Shown here: piece after piece, positions 24,966-34,180 of the stretch
Position numbering within the stretch: position 1 is the stretch's first letter
Layout: each line of letters opens with the position of its first letter
Source of the DNA: Paracidovorax valerianellae
GTDB lineage: Bacteria > Pseudomonadota > Gammaproteobacteria > Burkholderiales > Burkholderiaceae_C
Direction: 5' to 3'
Assembly: GCF_900102625.1 (NCBI RefSeq)
Contig: NZ_FMZC01000004.1
Coordinates: forward strand, 124,001 to 188,000
DNA length: 64,000 bases
Program-made: the position numbers and the translations under genes
The notes under the pieces: generated by a model
Seen by the model: the letters and a program-made list of their open reading frames with translations, nothing else
What the model was told of the DNA's origin: nothing
The model's database searches: none

Positions 24966-26492
24966 ATGCACCAAGACCAGAACGTCACCGCCACCGTCGG
25001 CCATTTGATCGACGGCCAGATCGTGGCCGATACCGCCCGCACGCAGCCGGTGTTCAACCCTGCCACGGGCCAGTCCTCCACCAGCGTGGCGCTGGCCTCG
25101 CAGGCCACGGTGGAGCAGGCCATCGCCTCGGCCGAGGCCGCTTTCCCGGCCTGGCGCAACACGCCGCCGCTCAAGCGCGCGCGGGTGATGTCCAAGCTCA
25201 AGGTGCTGCTGGAAGAGCACGCCGACGAGATCGCCGCGCTGATCACCGCCGAGCACGGCAAGGTGCTGAGCGATGCGCATGGCGAGCTGCAGCGCGGCAT
25301 CGAGAACGTGGAATACGCGAGCTACGCGCCGGAACTGCTCAAGGGCGAGCACAGCCGCAACGTGGGCCCGAACATCGATTCGTGGAGCGAGTTCCAGGCG
25401 CTGGGCGTGACCGCCGGCATCACGCCGTTCAACTTTCCGGCGATGGTGCCGCTGTGGATGTGGCCGATGGCCGTGGCCTGCGGCAACACCTTCGTGCTGA
25501 AGCCCTCCGAGCGCGACCCGAGCAGCACGCTGTTCATCGCGCAGCTGGCGTTGGAAGCGGGCCTGCCGCCCGGCGTGCTCAACGTGGTCAACGGCGACAA
25601 GACGGCGGTGGACACGCTGCTGCGCGATCCGCGCGTGAAGGCGGTGAGCTTCGTCGGCTCCACGCCGATCGCCGAATACATCTATTCGGAAGGCTGCAAG
25701 CACGGCAAGCGCGTGCAGGCCCTGGGCGGCGCGAAGAACCATGCGGTGCTGATGCCCGATGCCGACGTGGGCAACGCGGTGAGCGCGCTCATGGGCGCGG
25801 CCTACGGATCGTGCGGCGAGCGCTGCATGGCCATTCCGCTGCTGGTGGCCGTGGGCGATGCAGTGGGCGACGCCGTGATCGAGGGGCTGAAGACCGAGAT
25901 CGCGAAGATGAAGGTCGGCCCCGGCACGCAGACCGACAACGGCGGCAACGACATGGGCCCGCTGGTCACGCAAGCGCACTTCGAGAAGGTGAAGGCCTAT
26001 GTGGACAGCGGCGTGGAAGAAGGCGCCACGCTGGTGGTCGATGGCCGCGGCATGAAGGTGGCGGGGCATGAGGCCGGCTACTTCCTCGGCGCCTGCCTGT
26101 TCGACCACGTGAAGCCCGGCATGAAGATCTACCAGGAAGAGATCTTCGGCCCCGTGCTGGGCGTGGTGCGCGTGAAGACGCTGCAGGAAGCCATGCAGCT
26201 CATCAACGACCACGAATACGGCAACGGCACCTGCATCTTCACGCGCGACGGCGAGGCCGCCCGCTATTTCACGGACCACATCCAGGTCGGCATGGTGGGG
26301 GTGAACGTGCCGCTGCCCGTGCCGGTGGCTTACCACTCGTTCGGCGGCTGGAAGCGCAGCCTGTTCGGCGACCTGCATGCCTACGGCCCCGATGCCGTGC
26401 GCTTTTACACCAAGCGCAAGACCATCACGCAGCGCTGGCCCTCGGCCGGCGTGCGCGAAGGCGCGGTGTTCGCCTTCCCGAGCAGCCGCTGA
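24966..26492 (+). CDS. mmsA: CoA-acylating methylmalonate-semialdehyde dehydrogenase
   Basis: 508 residues, aldehyde dehydrogenase superfamily. The MMSDH subgroup is indicated by [36 protein letters not shown] (NAD loop), [15 protein letters not shown] and [11 protein letters not shown] with catalytic Cys287. It oxidises malonate or methylmalonate semialdehyde to acetyl- or propionyl-CoA with NAD and CoA. Together with the upstream aminotransferase it completes beta-alanine breakdown to acetyl-CoA. Start at 24966 (MHQDQ); an upstream ATG at 24915 falls inside repeat copy B. No good Shine-Dalgarno sequence is visible. The C-terminus has a short extension ([14 protein letters not shown]). Confidence 0.92.
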   Translation: MHQDQNVTATVGHLIDGQIVADTARTQPVFNPATGQSSTSVALASQATVEQAIASAEAAFPAWRNTPPLKRARVMSKLKVLLEEHADEIAALITAEHGKVLSDAHGELQRGIENVEYASYAPELLKGEHSRNVGPNIDSWSEFQALGVTAGITPFNFPAMVPLWMWPMAVACGNTFVLKPSERDPSSTLFIAQLALEAGLPPGVLNVVNGDKTAVDTLLRDPRVKAVSFVGSTPIAEYIYSEGCKHGKRVQALGGAKNHAVLMPDADVGNAVSALMGAAYGSCGERCMAIPLLVAVGDAVGDAVIEGLKTEIAKMKVGPGTQTDNGGNDMGPLVTQAHFEKVKAYVDSGVEEGATLVVDGRGMKVAGHEAGYFLGACLFDHVKPGMKIYQEEIFGPVLGVVRVKTLQEAMQLINDHEYGNGTCIFTRDGEAARYFTDHIQVGMVGVNVPLPVPVAYHSFGGWKRSLFGDLHAYGPDAVRFYTKRKTITQRWPSAGVREGAVFAFPSSR

Positions 26493-26606
26493 CGAAAAGC
26501 GCAGCGACCCGTGGCGCGCAAGGCGCCCGGGCCGCTGTGTGGCCTGCCGGGCGATCCCGGCTCAGGCGAGTGGTGTGCGGACGGCTTTGGCGCGCGATCA
26601 GTCCGA

Positions 26607-27077
26607 TCAGCGCGGCAGCACGGTCACCGCGTTGCGGGCCTGGTCGGTGCTGAACATCACGCGCAGGTTCTTCGCCGGCACGCCGCGCGACACCAGTTCC
26701 TTGCGCACGGCCAGGGCACGGGCCAGGGCGATTTCGCGGGCGTTCTTGGCGGCCTTGCGGTCGGCGTAGCCCTTGATCTCCCAGCGCTGAGCGCCGGCCT
26801 TGTCGGCCGTCAGGATATCGAGCAGCGCTGGCGTGTCGGCCGGCAGTTCGGTCTCCAGGCCCGAGAACTCGGCCACGGTGCCGTCTTCAGGAATGCGCAG
26901 TGGCTCCGGCTCGGGGGCGGGTGCCGGTGCGGCAGGTGCCGGGGCGGGCGTTGCCGCGGCCTGGGCCGTGGTGTCGGCTGCTGCGGCATTGGCATCGGCG
27001 TTGCTCGACGTGTTGGCGCAGCCGCCCAGAAGCGCGGCGCTGAAAAGAAGGCCCAGGAGTTGGCTGTGAGAGGTCAT
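26607..27077 (-). CDS. OmpA-like lipoprotein
   Basis: 156 residues. Signal peptide with lipobox LLGGC (Cys at about residue 20), an Ala/Pro-rich spacer (25-60), and a C-terminal OmpA-like segment: WEIKGYADRKAAKNAREIALARALAVRKELVSRGVPAKNLRV, which resembles the peptidoglycan-binding motif (GxxDxxG...N..L...RA..V...L). The domain is shorter than a full OmpA domain, lacking the first strands. Start at 27077 is set by AGGTG six bases upstream. It lies 85 bp downstream of the Tae1-like amidase gene on the same strand and may share its transcript. Confidence 0.7.
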   Translation of the reverse strand: MTSHSQLLGLLFSAALLGGCANTSSNADANAAAADTTAQAAATPAPAPAAPAPAPEPEPLRIPEDGTVAEFSGLETELPADTPALLDILTADKAGAQRWEIKGYADRKAAKNAREIALARALAVRKELVSRGVPAKNLRVMFSTDQARNAVTVLPR

Positions 27078-27162
27078 GAAGATCACCTGTTGCTGTGAAT
27101 GAAAAGGGTTCGTCGGAAAGGCCGGTGGCCCGGCCGATGCATGGGATAGGGTGGGCGGCGGA

Positions 27163-27651
27163 TCACTCCACCAGTTGCCAGAAGGTCACGCTCGCGAACT
27201 TGGCATCGTTCGCCCAGGGGTCCCAGATGGTCTTGGTGCCCTTGCTGCGGGCGCCCTCCCAGTTGCCCAGCGAGGTGGACATGGCGGGCGGATAGCTTCC
27301 GCGGCTGCGCAGCGTTTCGGTCTTGCCGCCCCGGGTGTACGAATAGCCGCCTGCGGCCTGATCGGGGCCCGGATAGACCACGATGACGTGGCCGTTGCCC
27401 GATTCCTTCTTGCCCCCGACGATGAGCGCGCCGCCCCGGGCCAGGGCGCCCACTTGCGAGGCGGCGGCCGCGCGCCAGTGGCGCTGGCCCTGCACATGGT
27501 CCATGAGCGCGTTGGCGTTCATCCAGGGCTGGTCGGGCAGGTACTGCTGGATCACGTGCCAGACGGCATGGCTGCAGGAGTTGGGGTACAGGTCGGCGGC
27601 CTTGTCGCAGGCTTGTTTCAGCTTGGCGACGGCAGTGGCGTCTACGGGCAT
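27163..27651 (-). CDS. Tae1/Tse1-like peptidoglycan amidase, candidate type VI secretion effector
   Basis: 162 residues, no signal peptide. The putative catalytic dyad is Cys26 in PNSCSHAVWHVI and His88 in GNGHVIVVYPGP, 62 residues apart; Pseudomonas aeruginosa Tse1 has Cys30 and His91. Between them are NANALMD (NANAMVD in Tse1, from memory) and a GGALIVGG strand before the His, and the end has KGTKTIWDPW...FASVTFW matching the Tse1 C-terminus in layout. Such enzymes cut the D-Glu-mDAP bond of cell-wall peptides in a rival's periplasm. Lack of a signal peptide fits delivery by a secretion system. The start overlaps the end of the putative immunity gene by 10 nt. Confidence 0.7.
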   Translation of the reverse strand: MPVDATAVAKLKQACDKAADLYPNSCSHAVWHVIQQYLPDQPWMNANALMDHVQGQRHWRAAAASQVGALARGGALIVGGKKESGNGHVIVVYPGPDQAAGGYSYTRGGKTETLRSRGSYPPAMSTSLGNWEGARSKGTKTIWDPWANDAKFASVTFWQLVE

Positions 27652-28199
27652 GGGGTCTTGTCCTGGTCCGGCGATGGGGCCGAGGGCGTGGTGGGGGTTG
27701 CGAGGTAATGGCGGGTCTTGGCGTCCCACCGCAGCGTGGGCAGGCGGTAGTCGCCACCGGCTGCGGGCGAACGCACCTGCAGCTGGATCTCCTGCGGCAG
27801 GCCGGCGCGCCACCGGCCGGGGCGCACTTCCAGTTCTTCGGGCGGATCGACCGGAAACAGATGCGGCAACTGGCCGAGGCAGCGGCCGCCTTCATCCACC
27901 AGCTGGGGCAGCGGAAACCGCTCCCACGGCGCATCGGCGGGTAAGCCGCGGTAGTGCTCGTCCGTGAACACTGCCAGCAGGCGCACTTTCGGCGGGGCCT
28001 TGCCGGCGCCGCTTTGCGCCAGGGAGCACACGCGCACTGCGGCGCGGTAGGGCTCCCAGGTGGTGGGCAGGGGCAGGTCGGTGCCCGCCGGCTTGCACTG
28101 GGCCGGATCGACTGCCGCAGGGGCTTTCGTACCGGCCTGGGCCGCGGTGAGCAGCACGGCGGCCGCCAGCCATCCGGCCCACGGAAGAACTGCGTTCAT
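27642..28199 (-). CDS. Secreted protein, candidate immunity protein for the Tae1-like amidase
   Basis: 185 residues. N-terminal signal peptide (WAGWLAAAVLLTAAQAG, cleavage near residue 22) places it in the periplasm, where an amidase would act. The mature part is beta-rich with several Cys (CKPAG, VRVCSLAQ, GRCLGQL, KTPCP), allowing disulfides. I recognise no family. The case rests on gene layout: it is immediately upstream of the amidase gene, same strand, overlapping by 10 nt, so the two are translated together, the usual arrangement of a periplasmic effector and its inhibitor. Could alternatively be an unrelated periplasmic protein. Confidence 0.6.
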   Translation of the reverse strand: MNAVLPWAGWLAAAVLLTAAQAGTKAPAAVDPAQCKPAGTDLPLPTTWEPYRAAVRVCSLAQSGAGKAPPKVRLLAVFTDEHYRGLPADAPWERFPLPQLVDEGGRCLGQLPHLFPVDPPEELEVRPGRWRAGLPQEIQLQVRSPAAGGDYRLPTLRWDAKTRHYLATPTTPSAPSPDQDKTPCP

Positions 28200-28391
28200 G
28201 GTGCGTTAGAAGAATGAAAAGGAATGTATCGGCCCGCTGAGCTGGCAGCGCCCTCCCGGTCGCTGCAGCCCGCAGGCGCGAAGTGTCGCCGCGGATGCCT
28301 ACAAATCCGTGGCAATGGTTCCGAAAGATACCAATTGATTCAAAAATAACACCCGCCAACACCAAGCACTGAGGCGGCGATCCCTTCAGCG

Positions 28392-29195
28392 CTACCGCAC
28401 GTGGGCGGAGCGCGGACTGCGCAGCGTGTCGGCATCCAGGATCAGCCGGCCCTGAATGCGGCCTTTCATGCGCTTGACGCTGCTGGCGGCGTCCTGCATG
28501 TGGCGCGCCATCAGTTCGCGCACCTTGGCCGCATCCCGTGCGCGCGCCGCTTGCACGATCTCGCGGTGGAAGTTGGCGTTGGCCTCGCCGAAGCGCCGGT
28601 GCTCCGACTTCGGGGTGCGGTTGCCGTACACGATGAGCTGGCGCAGCATTTCGTTGATCAGCTCGCAGGTGAAGCGCAGAAACGGGTTGGGGTTGGCGGC
28701 CGCCAGGATGTCGTGGAAGTTCACGTCCTCGCGGCGCTGGCTCAACAGGTCTTCGCTGCTGGAGTTGGGGTCGCAGCAGGCGATGCTGTGTTCCAGCGCT
28801 TCGAAGTCGGCCTCGGTCAGGTGGGGCACGGCGCCTGCGGCCAGCTCGGGCTCCAGAAACTGGCGCACGGCGTAGATGTTGTCGATCGTCACGTCCTGGA
28901 AAAACAGGTAGTTCTGCAGGAACTGCAGCGTGCGGTCCAGCGACACCTCGGCGATGGTGCCGCCGCCCGAAGGGCCCGTGGAGATGGTCACCAGGCCCTG
29001 TACCTCCAGCGATTTGAGCGCCTCGCGAATCGTGCCCTTGCTCACCTCGAACTGCGCCTGCAGTTCGCTCTCGCGCGGCAGGCGGTCGCCGGGGCTGAGG
29101 TTCTTTTCGGTGATCAGCCGCTTGATCTCCTGCGCCACCAGGTCGGGGCGCTTCAGGGGCTTGATCGGCTTGCCGGCGGGCGGTTTCGTGGCCAT
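28392..29195 (-). CDS. GntR-family regulator, FadR/FCD subfamily
   Basis: 267 residues. Winged helix at about 15-85 (LVAQEIKRLITEKNLSPGDRLP, RESELQAQFEVSKGTIREALKSLEVQGLV) and an FCD domain with NFHDILAAA and NFHREIVQAA as metal/ligand motifs. Divergent from the ABC transporter operon; a 20-bp palindrome lies between. Likely represses the transporter-amidohydrolase operon in the absence of its substrate. The frame extends 76 codons upstream, but that stretch covers the promoter, so the ATG at 29195 (MATKPP) is used. Confidence 0.86.
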   Translation of the reverse strand: MATKPPAGKPIKPLKRPDLVAQEIKRLITEKNLSPGDRLPRESELQAQFEVSKGTIREALKSLEVQGLVTISTGPSGGGTIAEVSLDRTLQFLQNYLFFQDVTIDNIYAVRQFLEPELAAGAVPHLTEADFEALEHSIACCDPNSSSEDLLSQRREDVNFHDILAAANPNPFLRFTCELINEMLRQLIVYGNRTPKSEHRRFGEANANFHREIVQAARARDAAKVRELMARHMQDAASSVKRMKGRIQGRLILDADTLRSPRSAHVR

Positions 29196-29331
29196 GGTGC
29201 GTTGCTGGTTGGAAAGAAGTGGAAGGGCGCAGTGCGGTGCCACGCACCCGGCGGTCGCTTCCGTGGTGCAGTGTATGCACCAGGGCCGTGCACCTGTTGG
29301 TCTGGCAGGGTTTACCTGCACGCGATTTGTT

Positions 29332-29351
29332 CTATTTATCACTATAAATAG
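29332..29351. promoter_or_regulatory. Inverted repeat CTATTTAT-N4-ATAAATAG, regulator operator candidate
   Basis: Perfect 8-bp inverted repeat with a 4-bp spacer, AT-rich in otherwise GC-rich DNA, between the divergent FadR-type gene and the ABC-transporter operon. Its position 87 bp before the receptor gene fits an operator over the promoter. Confidence 0.5.
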
Positions 29352-29437
29352 GAAAAACGCATGGCACGCGGTGTGCTTTGCAAAAAGCCATGCCCCGCAA
29401 CCGGCCACCCGGCCCAACCCCACACAGGAGCCCTTTC

Positions 29438-30643
29438 ATGCACCGTCGTCAACTCTTGCAACTTTCGGCACTGGGCGCGCTGCCCGCTTCGCTGGGCCTC
29501 GTGCACAGCGCCTGGGCGCAGTCCACGGGCGCGATCCAGTTCGGCTGCCCGGTGCCCATGTCGGGCGCCTTCGCAGCCAACGGCAAGTTCGCCGACCTCG
29601 GCATGAAGCTGGCCATCGAGCAATACGGTTCGGCCCTGAAGCGCCCCCTGGCCTACACGGTGCTGGACACCGAAGGCAAGCCCGCCACGGCCGTGCGCAA
29701 GGTGCAGGAGTCGTCGCAGCAGCAGGGCACGCGCTTTTTCGCGGGCGGCATCCTGTCGTCCGAATCGCTGGCCATGGGCAAGGAGGCCGAGAAGGCGGGC
29801 GGCATCTTCATCACCACCGCCGGTGCCGACGAAATCACGGGCAAGGACTGCAATGCCGCCACGTTCCGCTGGTCGGTGCCGACGTTCGGCGCCATCGAGC
29901 AGACCGTGCGCCCGCTGGTCGAGGCCAACCCCAAGGCCAAGCGCTGGTACACGATCACGCCGCAATACGTGTTCGGCGACGGCCTCCTGTCGGCTGCCAA
30001 GAACATCTTCAAGGAAAAGGGCCTGGAGCACGTGGGCAACAGCTACCACTCGCTGGCCGAGAAGGAATTCAGCGGCTACCTCACCAACGCCATGGCCGCC
30101 AAGCCCGACGTGCTGCTGCTGCTGAACTTCGGCTCGCAGTCGTCCGATGCGCTGCGCCAGGCCGTGAGCTTCGGCATGCACAAGAACATGACGATCCTGA
30201 TCGCCTGGGCGTCGGGCCTGGAGCAATTCGAATCGCTGGGTGCCGACCTGTGCGAGGGCGTGTATTTCGGCGCGCAGTACTGGCACACCGCCGATGCGCC
30301 GCTGAACCTGGAACTGGTCAAGCGCAGCAACGACAAGTTCAAGGCCAACCCCAACTACAGCCTGGCGGGCTCGTACATCTGCACCAAGCTGCTGATCGAC
30401 GGGATCATCAAGGCCGGCACGGTGGACCAGAAGGCCGTCATCGCCGCGCTGGAGGGCATGAAATACGCCGGCCTCACAGGCGAGGAAGAGGTTCGCAAGG
30501 GCGACCATCAGGTGCTCAAGAACTACTACCTGCTCAAGGGCAAGCCCAAGGCCAAGATGGCCAACAAGGACGACTACGTGGACGTGGTGAGCTCCGGCAA
30601 GTCGTTCCTGCCGGTCGATCAGACGGGTTGCAAGCTCGCCTGA
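29438..30643 (+). CDS. Branched-chain-type ABC transporter substrate-binding protein
   Basis: 401 residues. Export signal with a twin Arg (RRQLLQLSALGALPASLG, cleavage after AWA-Q), so it may travel by Tat. The mature part is a type I periplasmic receptor (Peripla_BP_6): IQFGCPVPMSGAFAANG, YTVLDTEGKPATAVRKVQE, FFAGGILSSESLAM. It binds an amino-acid-like or amide ligand for the permease encoded next. Start at 29438 follows CAGGAG. First gene of an apparent seven-gene operon ending with the M81 peptidase gene. Confidence 0.9.
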   Translation: MHRRQLLQLSALGALPASLGLVHSAWAQSTGAIQFGCPVPMSGAFAANGKFADLGMKLAIEQYGSALKRPLAYTVLDTEGKPATAVRKVQESSQQQGTRFFAGGILSSESLAMGKEAEKAGGIFITTAGADEITGKDCNAATFRWSVPTFGAIEQTVRPLVEANPKAKRWYTITPQYVFGDGLLSAAKNIFKEKGLEHVGNSYHSLAEKEFSGYLTNAMAAKPDVLLLLNFGSQSSDALRQAVSFGMHKNMTILIAWASGLEQFESLGADLCEGVYFGAQYWHTADAPLNLELVKRSNDKFKANPNYSLAGSYICTKLLIDGIIKAGTVDQKAVIAALEGMKYAGLTGEEEVRKGDHQVLKNYYLLKGKPKAKMANKDDYVDVVSSGKSFLPVDQTGCKLA

Positions 30644-30756
30644 CCGGACCCCGGCTGGACCCTGGCCGGGCGCAGCCGCCGCGCGCTGCGCCCTGTGGTG
30701 CTCCTCAACCGGCCCCCCCCCCGCGCGGGCGGGCCCTTCCTTCTCTCCTATCCGCC

Positions 30757-31617
30757 ATGAGCATCTACCTGCTACAGGTCATCAACGGGATCGGCATCGG
30801 CATGCTGTATTTCCTGCTGGCCGTCGGCCTGTCCATCGTGTTCGGCCTGCTGCGCTTCGTGAACTTCGCGCACGGGGCCTTCTACCTGCTGGGCGCCTAC
30901 TTCTGCTACCAGATGACGCGCTGGGGCCTGAGCTTCTGGCTGGCGCTGGCCGTGGTGCCGATCGCCGTCGGCGCCCTGGGCTGGCTGACCGAAAAACTGG
31001 TGCTGCGCCATGTGTACGCCAAGCCGCACGAGTTCCACATTCTCGTCACCGTGGGGCTGGCGCTGGCCGTCCAGGAACTGGTGATCCTGCAGTGGGGCCC
31101 GCTGGGCGATAGCGTGGCGGTGCCCGACCTGCTGCAGGGCGTGGTGATGTGGGGCAGCTTCGTCTATCCCAAGTACCGCCTGTTCGTCATCGGCTTCACG
31201 GCCGTGCTGGCCGTGGGCCTCTGGTATGTGCTGGAAGGCACGCGCCTGGGCAGCGCGGTGCGCGCCGGCAGCGAATCGACCGAAATGGTGTCGCTGCTGG
31301 GCATCAACGTGTTCCGCATCTTCAGCCTGGTGTTCGCCCTGGGCGCGGCCACGGCGGCCATTGCGGGCGTGCTGGCGGCGCCCATTCGCGGGGCCGAGCC
31401 TTTCATGGGCATCGAAGCGCTGGGTGTGGCCTTCGTGGTCGTGGTGGTGGGCGGCATGGGCAGCTTCGGCGGTGCGCTGGTGGGCGGCCTGTTGATCGGC
31501 ATCGTGCAGAGCGTGATGAGCACCGTGTGGCCCGAAGGGGCGCGTCTGATGATCTATATCGCCATGGCGGCCGTGCTGCTGTTGCGCCCGCATGGCCTGC
31601 TGGGCCGCAAAGGATGA
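30757..31617 (+). CDS. Branched-chain-type ABC transporter permease, LivH family
   Basis: 286 residues, about eight membrane helices. Family motifs: VINGIGIGMLYFLLAVGLSIVFG at the N-terminus, LLRFVNFAHGAFYLLGAY, and VVVVGGMGSFGGALVGGLLIG near the C-terminus. Forms the transmembrane channel with the LivM-type partner. The next start codon overlaps its stop (ATGA-type coupling). Its start at 30757 lies in a much longer open frame whose upstream part is a shadow of the receptor gene. Confidence 0.9.
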   Translation: MSIYLLQVINGIGIGMLYFLLAVGLSIVFGLLRFVNFAHGAFYLLGAYFCYQMTRWGLSFWLALAVVPIAVGALGWLTEKLVLRHVYAKPHEFHILVTVGLALAVQELVILQWGPLGDSVAVPDLLQGVVMWGSFVYPKYRLFVIGFTAVLAVGLWYVLEGTRLGSAVRAGSESTEMVSLLGINVFRIFSLVFALGAATAAIAGVLAAPIRGAEPFMGIEALGVAFVVVVVGGMGSFGGALVGGLLIGIVQSVMSTVWPEGARLMIYIAMAAVLLLRPHGLLGRKG

Positions 31618-32621
31618 ACCCCGCCATGACGATCTTGCGCAAACATTTCCACCTGCTGCTGGCCCTGGCCTTCGTGCTGGCGATGCCGCTCACCATGCAG
31701 TCCGGCTCACTGGCCAGCGAGGTGCTGATCTACGGCCTCGCGGCCATGGGCTGCAATCTGCTGCTCGGCCACACGGGGCTGCTGTCCTTCGGGCAGGGCA
31801 TTTTCTTCGGGCTGGGCAGCTACACCATCGCCCTCACGCTCACGCGGTGGCCGCTGCCCATGCCGCTTGCACTGGCCCTGGCCGTGGTGGTGGGCGCGCT
31901 GGGCGCGGCGCTGGTGGGCTGGGTGGCCATCCGCCAGCGGGGAACGTATTTCGTGATGCTGACCCTCGCGTTCGCGCAGATGTTCTATTTCCTGGCGTAT
32001 TCGATGCCGAGCATCACGGGCGGGGACAACGGCCTGATGGACATTCCGCGGCCTTCTCTGGCGGTGGGCGGGTTCACGCTGTGGCCGCTGGTGTCGCCCT
32101 GGCAGTACTACGGGTTCGTGGCGGTGGTCTTCCTGGCCGCTTTCTGGCTGCTGCAGAAGGTATCGGCCTCGATCTTCGGGCGCACCTTGCTGGCCGTGCG
32201 CGACAACGAAGAGCGTGCGGGCGCCATCGGCTACAACCTGCGGCTGCTCAAGCTGCAGGCATTCGTCATCTCGGGCGCGGTCACGGGCCTGGCGGGCGCG
32301 CTGCACGCCATGATGACCGGCATCGCTCCGCTGGCCAATGCCGAATACCACACGAGCGAGATGATCCTCGTGATGACGGTGATCGGCGGCACCGGCAACC
32401 TGCTGGCCTCGCTTCTGGGGTCGGCCTTCTACCTCATCGTGGGCGATTGGCTCTCCACCCTGTGGCCGCGCTGGCTGCTGCTGCTGGGCGTGGTGTTGAT
32501 GGCCGTGAGCCTGGGAATGCAGCGCGGCCTGTGGGGCCTGCTCGAATCCGCCTGGGACCGCGTGCGCGGTCTGAAAAAGGGTGGCGCGGACGCCACCACC
32601 GGCACGGGAGAAAAAGCATGA
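31614..32621 (+). CDS. Branched-chain-type ABC transporter permease, LivM family
   Basis: 335 residues, about nine to ten membrane helices. Typical segments: AAMGCNLLLGHTGLLSFGQGIFFGLG, VGWVAIRQRGTYFVMLTLAFAQM, and GRTLLAVRDNEERAGAIGYN (the EAA-like cytoplasmic loop that contacts the ATPase), then MTVIGGTGNLLASLLGS. Start ATG overlaps the stop of the LivH-type gene; an in-frame ATG four codons later is an alternative start. Confidence 0.9.
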   Translation: MNPAMTILRKHFHLLLALAFVLAMPLTMQSGSLASEVLIYGLAAMGCNLLLGHTGLLSFGQGIFFGLGSYTIALTLTRWPLPMPLALALAVVVGALGAALVGWVAIRQRGTYFVMLTLAFAQMFYFLAYSMPSITGGDNGLMDIPRPSLAVGGFTLWPLVSPWQYYGFVAVVFLAAFWLLQKVSASIFGRTLLAVRDNEERAGAIGYNLRLLKLQAFVISGAVTGLAGALHAMMTGIAPLANAEYHTSEMILVMTVIGGTGNLLASLLGSAFYLIVGDWLSTLWPRWLLLLGVVLMAVSLGMQRGLWGLLESAWDRVRGLKKGGADATTGTGEKA

Positions 32622-33394
32622 GCGCAGCAGCACCCATCCTGCTGGAAGCCATCGGCGTGGAAAAGCGCTACGACAAGTTCGCCGCGTTGGCGGGCGTGGA
32701 CCTGAAAGTGCGTGCGAACACGGTGCACTCGGTGATCGGCCCCAACGGTGCGGGCAAGACCACCCTCTTTCACATGCTGACCGGCACCAAGGCCGTGAGC
32801 GGCGGGCGCATCGTGTTCGATGGCCACGACGTGACCCGCGAGCCCGATCACCGCCGCGTTCAGCGCGGCATGGCCCGCTCGTTCCAGGTGACGAGCCTGT
32901 TCCTCACCTTGCCGGTGCGCGAGAACCTGCGCCTGGCTGCGCAGGGCACCGCGCCCGCGCATGCCCTGAACTGCTGGAGCGCCCCGGTGGGCGCCCGCTC
33001 CCGCGCCGACGTGGTGGCCAGCGTGCTGGCGCGGCTGGGGCTGGAGCGCCATGCCGACACCCCGGTCGGCAATCTCTCGCACGGCCAGCAGCGCCGGCTG
33101 GAGGTGGGCATGGCGCTGGCCGCCGGGCCGAAGGCGATCTTCCTGGACGAGCCGACCTCGGGCATGGGAATCGACGATCTGGACGACATGAAGCGGCTGA
33201 TCCAGGGCCTGAAGGACGAGCACACCGTGGTTCTCATCGAGCACAACATGAACATCGTGATGGACATCTCCGACACCGTGACCGTGATGCAGCAGGGCCG
33301 CGTGCTGGCCGAAGGTCACCCGCACGCGATCCGCAGCGACGAGCGGGTGCGCAGCGCCTACCTGGGCAACATGATCACCGGGGGCAAGGCATGA
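32618..33394 (+). CDS. Branched-chain-type ABC transporter ATP-binding protein, LivG family
   Basis: 258 residues. Walker A GPNGAGKTT (about 42-50), signature LSHGQQRRLEVG, Walker B AIFLDEPTSGM, and switch His in LIEHNMNIVMD. The signature motif begins LSHGQ rather than LSGGQ, which is common in LivG proteins. The ATG overlaps the LivM stop by 4 nt, and the stop overlaps the LivF start. Confidence 0.92.
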   Translation: MSAAAPILLEAIGVEKRYDKFAALAGVDLKVRANTVHSVIGPNGAGKTTLFHMLTGTKAVSGGRIVFDGHDVTREPDHRRVQRGMARSFQVTSLFLTLPVRENLRLAAQGTAPAHALNCWSAPVGARSRADVVASVLARLGLERHADTPVGNLSHGQQRRLEVGMALAAGPKAIFLDEPTSGMGIDDLDDMKRLIQGLKDEHTVVLIEHNMNIVMDISDTVTVMQQGRVLAEGHPHAIRSDERVRSAYLGNMITGGKA

Positions 33395-34095
33395 CGATCC
33401 TGCAGATCGAAGGGCTGCATGCCCACTACGGCAAGAGCCATGTGCTCCAGGGCGTGAACCTGCACGTGAACGATGGCGAACTGGTGACGCTGCTGGGGCG
33501 CAACGGCGCGGGCAAGACCACCACGCTCAAGAGCATTTGCGGCGTGGTGCCGCCCACCCAGGGGCGCATCCGCTTCGCCGGCGAAGACGTGCAGGGCCTG
33601 GCCGCGCACCGCATCGCGCAGCGTGGCGTGTGCCTGGTGCCCGAGCACCGCGGCATCTTCCGGCTGCTCACGGTGGAAGAGAACCTGCTGCTGGGCCAGC
33701 GCAAGCAATCGCCCTGGCAACTGGCGGACATCTACCGCATCTTTCCGCGCTTGAAAGAGCGGCGCAGCAACGGCGGCGGGCAACTGTCGGGCGGTGAGCA
33801 GCAGATGCTGGCCATCGGGCGCGCGCTGATGAACGCGCCGCGCCTGCTCATGCTGGACGAGCCCGTGGAAGGGCTGGCACCCGTCATCGTCGAAGAGATC
33901 GTGGCCCAGCTGCAGGCCATCAAGGCTGCGGGCGTGGCCATCTTGCTGGTGGAGCAGAACCTGGAGGTTTGCACCCAACTGGCCGATCGCCACTACATCA
34001 TCGAACAAGGCGTGATCGTGCACGAGGCCGGCAACGCCGCCTTCCTGGCCGACGACGCCACCAAGGACCGTTACCTGGGCGTGGGCCTGGCCTGA
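33391..34095 (+). CDS. Branched-chain-type ABC transporter ATP-binding protein, LivF family
   Basis: 234 residues. Walker A GRNGAGKTT (about 36-44), signature LSGGEQQMLAIGRAL, Walker B LLMLDEPVEGLAP and switch His region replaced by LLVEQN, which is normal for LivF. Second ATPase of the heteromeric transporter. Coupled by 4-nt overlap to the LivG-type gene. Confidence 0.92.
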   Translation: MTILQIEGLHAHYGKSHVLQGVNLHVNDGELVTLLGRNGAGKTTTLKSICGVVPPTQGRIRFAGEDVQGLAAHRIAQRGVCLVPEHRGIFRLLTVEENLLLGQRKQSPWQLADIYRIFPRLKERRSNGGGQLSGGEQQMLAIGRALMNAPRLLMLDEPVEGLAPVIVEEIVAQLQAIKAAGVAILLVEQNLEVCTQLADRHYIIEQGVIVHEAGNAAFLADDATKDRYLGVGLA

Positions 34096-34180
34096 CGCGC
34101 TGACCCACCGCACTTCATCGCCCCGGCAGGCCAGCGGCGTTGCGCGGGCTCGCCATTTTCTTTTTCAGGACGTTCCGACC

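Noticed and set aside
31592-33394. Continuous 600-codon plus-strand frame that seems to fuse LivM and LivG
   Set aside because: The first two thirds are out of frame with the LivM gene and meaningless; only the LivG part from 32618 is real.
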